Origin: Adiantum capillus-veneris
Taxonomy: Eukaryota; Streptophyta; Polypodiopsida; Polypodiales; Pteridaceae
Assembly (NCBI GenBank): GCA_014529385.2
Contig: CM043969.1
Location: 17,179,446 to 17,243,445, forward strand
Length of the DNA stretch: 64,000 nucleotides
Reading direction: 5' to 3'
The notes under the pieces were generated by a model. The model saw only the letters and a list, made by a program, of their open reading frames with translations. It was not told the DNA's origin and searched no databases. Positions 59,999-64,000 of the stretch are shown one piece after another. A program made the position numbers and the translations under genes. The first letter of the stretch is position 1; each line of letters begins with the position of its first letter.

Positions 59999-61278
59999 TA
60001 CCTGAATTCTTACCTCCAAGGAATATGTCAGTCTTGAAAAAATTAATTTTCCATGTTCTTTGGACCCACTTGCATATTTTCCCTACGAGGCCTTTGATAG
60101 TTGGGCAGTCCATGAATAGGTGGGCTAGATCTTCACTAGCCAACCTACACCCCAAGCATCCATCTGACCCAATCCTTCTCTCCTGAATCTTCACCCCCAT
60201 CATTAGAGCACCCCACATAACCTTCCATAAGAAAACCTTCATGTGCTGCGGAGCGGAACCTTTGGCTTCCATATGTTCTCCATTACATGCTCCCACCTTG
60301 CCTCTAGCCATTGCTTTTTCCATAGCTTGTTAAGAGGGCTAGACCAATTCTCTTTTGCATCATTGTCTGATAAATGCTTTTAGTATGGCCCTTTCCATAA
60401 GAGACTGCTTCCGGGCCATTTCCAGGCATTCTAGTCCAACTCTGAATCATAGATTGGCATCACTAGATTGTCAAGCTCTTTCATCACTTTGTGGACAAGC
60501 AAGACCTCCAATCTATTAAGTTGGTACTGGGTAACCATAAGGTCAATGGTTTTCCAACTCTTGTTGTCACTGTCCCAGAAGTGCCCAAATCGCTTCAGAC
60601 CCTTATTATTCATCTTCCTGGTTGTCTCAATCCAATAGGGAGTTTGTGGCGGATCTATAACTTTGGAAAGCCAGGGGGACCAATGTAGAATGGAGTTCTT
60701 GAAGTATCTGGCTTCTTCCCCACACTTTAAGACTCTTGTTGCTCTATTGCATTTTCTTACCAATTCTCCTGAGCTGCCTCCCAGTCTTAAGGTAGACCAC
60801 ACCGGGGCTATCAGTTCATCATGAACCTCCACCCCTCTCCACTTTCCACCCTTCGAGCCAAGTTTAGCTTCTTCTATCATATCTCTGATCATGATAGCCC
60901 ACACTTGATCCTGTTTAGCCAAGGAAACAACAAATTTGGTGCAACAAGCTTCTGCATGGGCCACAGGGTTGAGAATTCTGAGGCCTCCTTGATTCACTGG
61001 CCGAGAACTGATTCCCAACGGGCCCATTGCCATGGCCTGGAAGACTTCGTGTTATTTTTCCATAAAAACCTTTTTACTGGTTTTAAGAACTCTTTCCAGT
61101 GACACTTAGCCATCTTGAGAAGCGGGCTAGTCAAGGCAATATAAGGAATCATAAAGGCATTCATCACTTTTATCCCACTTGGGAATGGGAGAAGAGCATA
61201 CTCCCACCTACCCATTTTTGTTTTGATTTTTTCAAGCACCCACTCAAATTTTTTATTGTGAGTTACATCCACCCCCAA
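59999..61278 (-). pseudogene. LINE C-terminal region with zf-RVT motif
   Basis: Fragments WEYALLPFPSGIKVMNAF (60994-61278) and ISSRPVNQGGLRILNP (60431-61033) are typical of plant LINE pol downstream of RT. HMKVFLWKVMWGAL and CLGCRLASEDLAHLFMDC (59931-60323) form the zf-RVT zinc motif. Confidence 0.85.
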
Positions 61279-62340
61279 AAGGGGGCTCCCAGATGTCTAA
61301 AGATATTCCCTTTTGTGACAATCTCCCCTGACAAGACAGAAGGGTCAAATGAGTCATTTTCCAATAGGGAGATCATCCTTGACTTCTCTATATTACACTG
61401 GAACCCCAAATCTACTGAGAACATTTGTACAATCTCTAGAGATTTTCTGATGACCTAGGGGCACACCATCAAGAAGAGGAGAGAATCGTCTACAAAACGT
61501 TTTGCTAGGAGTTGGCTATTCCCTGGTAAGGTAAGGCCTTGCAACTCCCCTCATTCCGCACTAGCTTCGATAGAGGATGTGATCCTATGGCGAAAAGTAG
61601 GGGGGCCATAGGGCATCTCTACTTAATAGATCTTTTGACATCAAAAGAGCCCACAATTCTATCTAAATATAGGAGCTCTGACTGGCTTCCAGCCGCCATT
61701 ACACGTACCAGCCGACATAGGCAAGGCCCAAAGCCTAGAGCTTCCATGATGGCTTCTATATATGTCCATGTTATTCTGTCATAAGCCTTGTCCAGGTCCA
61801 ACTGCAGCAGAATGCACTCCTGCTTTGTGACAGTTGCGTATTTGATGCCCACCATTGCTGCCAAGATGTTATCATAAATGGACCTTCCTTTGATGAACCC
61901 ATGTTGATGGGGTGATATGATCTTGCTTAGTAAGGGGGCTATTCTGAGGGCTACTGCTTTAGCTATAATTTTGTAGGCCACCGACATCATCCTTATAGGG
62001 CGACAATGCTTCAGTTGAGAACAGTAGATCTGTTTTGGGATGGGTCACTTACCTCCAACGACCCTTCGACCATGGCTTTATTGGCCAATCTTGTGATTGG
62101 GGCCTTGAGATCATCCCAAAATTCTCTATAGAATTCCACCTTCATCCCATCCCAACTAGGGGAATTTTCCTTACTAAGGCCTATCAATGCTAGTGAACAT
62201 TCGTCTTCGGAGAATTCCCGTTCCAAGCTATTAGCTTTGGAATGGGGAATTTCCTTTTTGACACTCTGAAGTAAGGTCCCTCTAGCTTCTTCCACTTCTT
62301 GGGACTGGGTCGCTGGTCATCCAATGATTTGACTAAGATA
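61279..62340 (-). pseudogene. LINE reverse transcriptase
   Basis: NSPSWDGMKVEFYREFWDDL (62011-62295) opens the domain. AYKIIAKAVALRIAPLL and HQHGFIKGRSIYDNI follow in 61619-61990. LQLDLDKAYDRITW (motif A, near 61760-61802) carries the first catalytic Asp. FVDDSLLFL (61482-61496 and beyond) is the YxDD-type motif C, here F-V-D-D. An in-frame stop follows motif C. This enzyme would prime from nicked target DNA. Confidence 0.9.
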
Positions 62341-63155
62341 GCTCAACATCATACCAACCATTTCATCCTGGTTATGGACTGTTGTCCCTTTCTCATCATC
62401 GAGCAAGCGGACGTGGCCCTAGCTCTTCTTGATTTTTAAAGCCCTAAAAAAATGAGCTTCATTGGAGGCTTCAGGTTGAAGAAAAGTCTCCCTGGAGAGA
62501 AGCCTTGCCTTTCTGATATCTTCTAAGTGCTCATTAGCAAGGTTATATTTGGCTTCGATCCATCGTTTGTGCTCCTCCTCAGTAGCATGCCCATTGGCTT
62601 TTATGGAGGTAAGTAATTGTACCTTCTTTGTAAGATGCAGAAGGTGTACCTCCCTAGCTTTCTTGATTCGGGGGACCGAGGTTTTGATTGCTTTTTGGAT
62701 GCTCCAAGCAAAGAGGTCCCACGAATTGTGTTTGTTGAGATCAACATCTTTTTTGAGCTTACCCAGTGCTTTCTTGGTTAGATTCCTGAAAAGAGGGTCT
62801 TTGGATAGGTGTGCCCCTGTTACTAAGTTTTTTCTCACCTCTTGGGGTCTGATCCTCCTCTTTATTCTTCTTAAAATGTATGTGCAGAGGAATGTGATCC
62901 GAAAGGCTTTTTGTTGGGACTACCTTCATCTCCACCAACGACAGTATCCAGTCAGCTTGGTGCGACCAATAGCATATGTCCAGCCTGGAGGTAGTGCGGG
63001 CGTACTGGAGGCTTGTGTAGGTGAAACTAGGCGTGTTGTTCCATGGGCCAACTTCCCATAAGTCGATCAATGCCCACTTTTCGCACAAACTTTGCCATTT
63101 AGACCTTTCTCAGCCAGCCAGCATACTGGAGGATCCTGTTCTATCCTTTGATTGC
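62341..63155 (-). pseudogene. LINE endonuclease C-terminus and linker
   Basis: CEKWALIDLWEV, SFTYTSLQYARTTSRLD and SLSDHIPLHIHF (62759-63088) are the end of the exonuclease-endonuclease-phosphatase domain, with the SDH motif near its active site. A charged linker follows (62419-62838). The N-terminal half of the endonuclease is missing. Confidence 0.85.
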
Positions 63156-64000
63156 TTTATTAATACTGAAAGTTTGACTGCCTTAAACTATCAAATAAAA
63201 AAGCCCTCCTAATTATCAAAGATCTATATGCTGAGCTCTTTCCATAAATATGTTACATGATATTAATTTCAAATTTGATTTTGGGGAAAACATTTGAATT
63301 CAAATAAACTAGTCATTTTTTTGTTTGGATTTAAAAGGTGTCCTTTGATTGCTTTCTTAATATTAAAGATTTGACTGCCTTAAACTACCAAATAAACTAC
63401 CAAAGATTTGACTGCCTTAAACTACCAAATAAAGAGGCCTTCCTACATCACATCTCTTCCTAATTATATCTATGATCTTGTTTTGATGATTATTGGTTTT
63501 CCTCATGGTAGGGTTTAGCAGGTGAGGGTTGATGTACATTCTTGTTTTGTTTAATATCTAGTGTTCAGAAAAATGTGCCTCAGCTTAGCCTTGAGCCAAT
63601 TGAAAACCAAATCAGACAAAGAGAGGGGGACAAGGAGAAAATCTCCTTGAAAAATTTAACGAAATAGAGTAAAATTGCAAAAAAAGGCAGGTATTTTGCA
63701 AAATCTTCTCTTTGAATCTACTCTAAAGGGAATTTTGTATGTTTGTGAAAATTGACTTTTCTTGAACACTAATCCCACCTTGGAATTTCTTTTATAATAA
63801 AAAAATCGTTTCTTTGTGTATTAAAGGGTGTTACTGAGAAACACTCAAAACTACACATGATCATCTATTAGAATTGTAGGAGAATACCTCTGCAACTCTT
63901 TTGGCTCATTGTGAAATCTACAGTTTAGGTCCATGGTGCCCATCATATCACTCAAAAGCATATTACCAACCTAATATTAATACTTTAAGACTTATCAACT
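63156..64000. other. AT-rich end region with a short duplication
   Basis: 'tttgactgccttaaactaccaaataaa' is present near 63172, 63369 and 63407; otherwise nothing was recognised. Confidence 0.5.

Larger units (their letters stand above)
59999..63155 (-). mobile_element. Truncated L1-like LINE
   Basis: The minus-strand order of endonuclease end, linker, reverse transcriptase, C-terminal region and zf-RVT-like motif is that of a plant L1-type non-LTR retrotransposon. It begins inside the endonuclease (5' truncation near 63155). It ends at 59999 without a poly-A tract, so the 3' end is also lost or rearranged. Multiple frameshifts and stops make it inactive. Confidence 0.9.

Overview
This window looks like repeat-rich nuclear DNA of a land plant with a large genome, most likely a fern or another seed-free plant. 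That placement is an inference from its decayed Ty3/gypsy elements with initiator-Met primer sites, a plant LINE, a PPR-type fragment, very long GA/GT microsatellites and low gene density. No rRNA, tRNA, CRISPR or intact housekeeping gene was found. Nearly every protein-like stretch carries stop codons or frameshifts.

The most notable content is a repeated gene cassette. The left locus (about 4.5-15.4 kb) reads: coiled-coil + RING-like protein (+ strand, 5.7-8.0 kb), FCP1/HAD-type phosphatase (+, 8.2-9.3 kb), then the two ends of a transposase-like gene (- strand, 15.0-14.2 kb and 10.3-9.8 kb). The right locus (about 28.7-57.8 kb) carries the same genes in the mirror-image order: transposase-like gene on + (28.9-29.9 kb and 50.0-51.85 kb), phosphatase relic on - (53.1-52.2 kb), coiled-coil/RING relic on - (57.5-53.7 kb). 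A third partial copy of the coiled-coil exon lies on - at the left edge (0.8-1.2 kb). Introns and spacers of these loci hold degenerate minisatellites whose monomers contain mirrored ACCA/TGGT-type ends. The monomer family differs between copies. I could not find terminal inverted repeats, so mobility of the whole cassette is a hypothesis.

Between the two loci, 15.5-18.6 kb is unrecognised sequence ending in a polypurine tract and an LTR-like start (element D). Element C (19062-27021), a decayed minus-strand Ty3/gypsy element with a GGAAA target duplication, is inserted just after it.

The long intron of the right transposase-like gene received two adjacent minus-strand LTR retrotransposons. 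Element B has 172-bp LTRs and no recognisable pol apart from a C-terminal tail (31145-41106 plus 42690-42832). Element A is a Ty3/gypsy element with gag, protease, RT and integrase relics (41107-42674 plus 42833-49029). After insertion, a segment covering 200 bp of host flank, the B 3' LTR and 723 bp of B interior was amplified into exactly five 1095-bp tandem copies (30945-36419). In addition, a 1.7-kb stretch (41107-42832) was inverted, with both breakpoints inside LTRs.

The right end holds short repeats, a dispersed repeat that also occurs at 27.75-28.0 kb, and a truncated L1-like LINE on the minus strand (about 59999-63155). The last 0.8 kb is AT-rich with nothing recognised.
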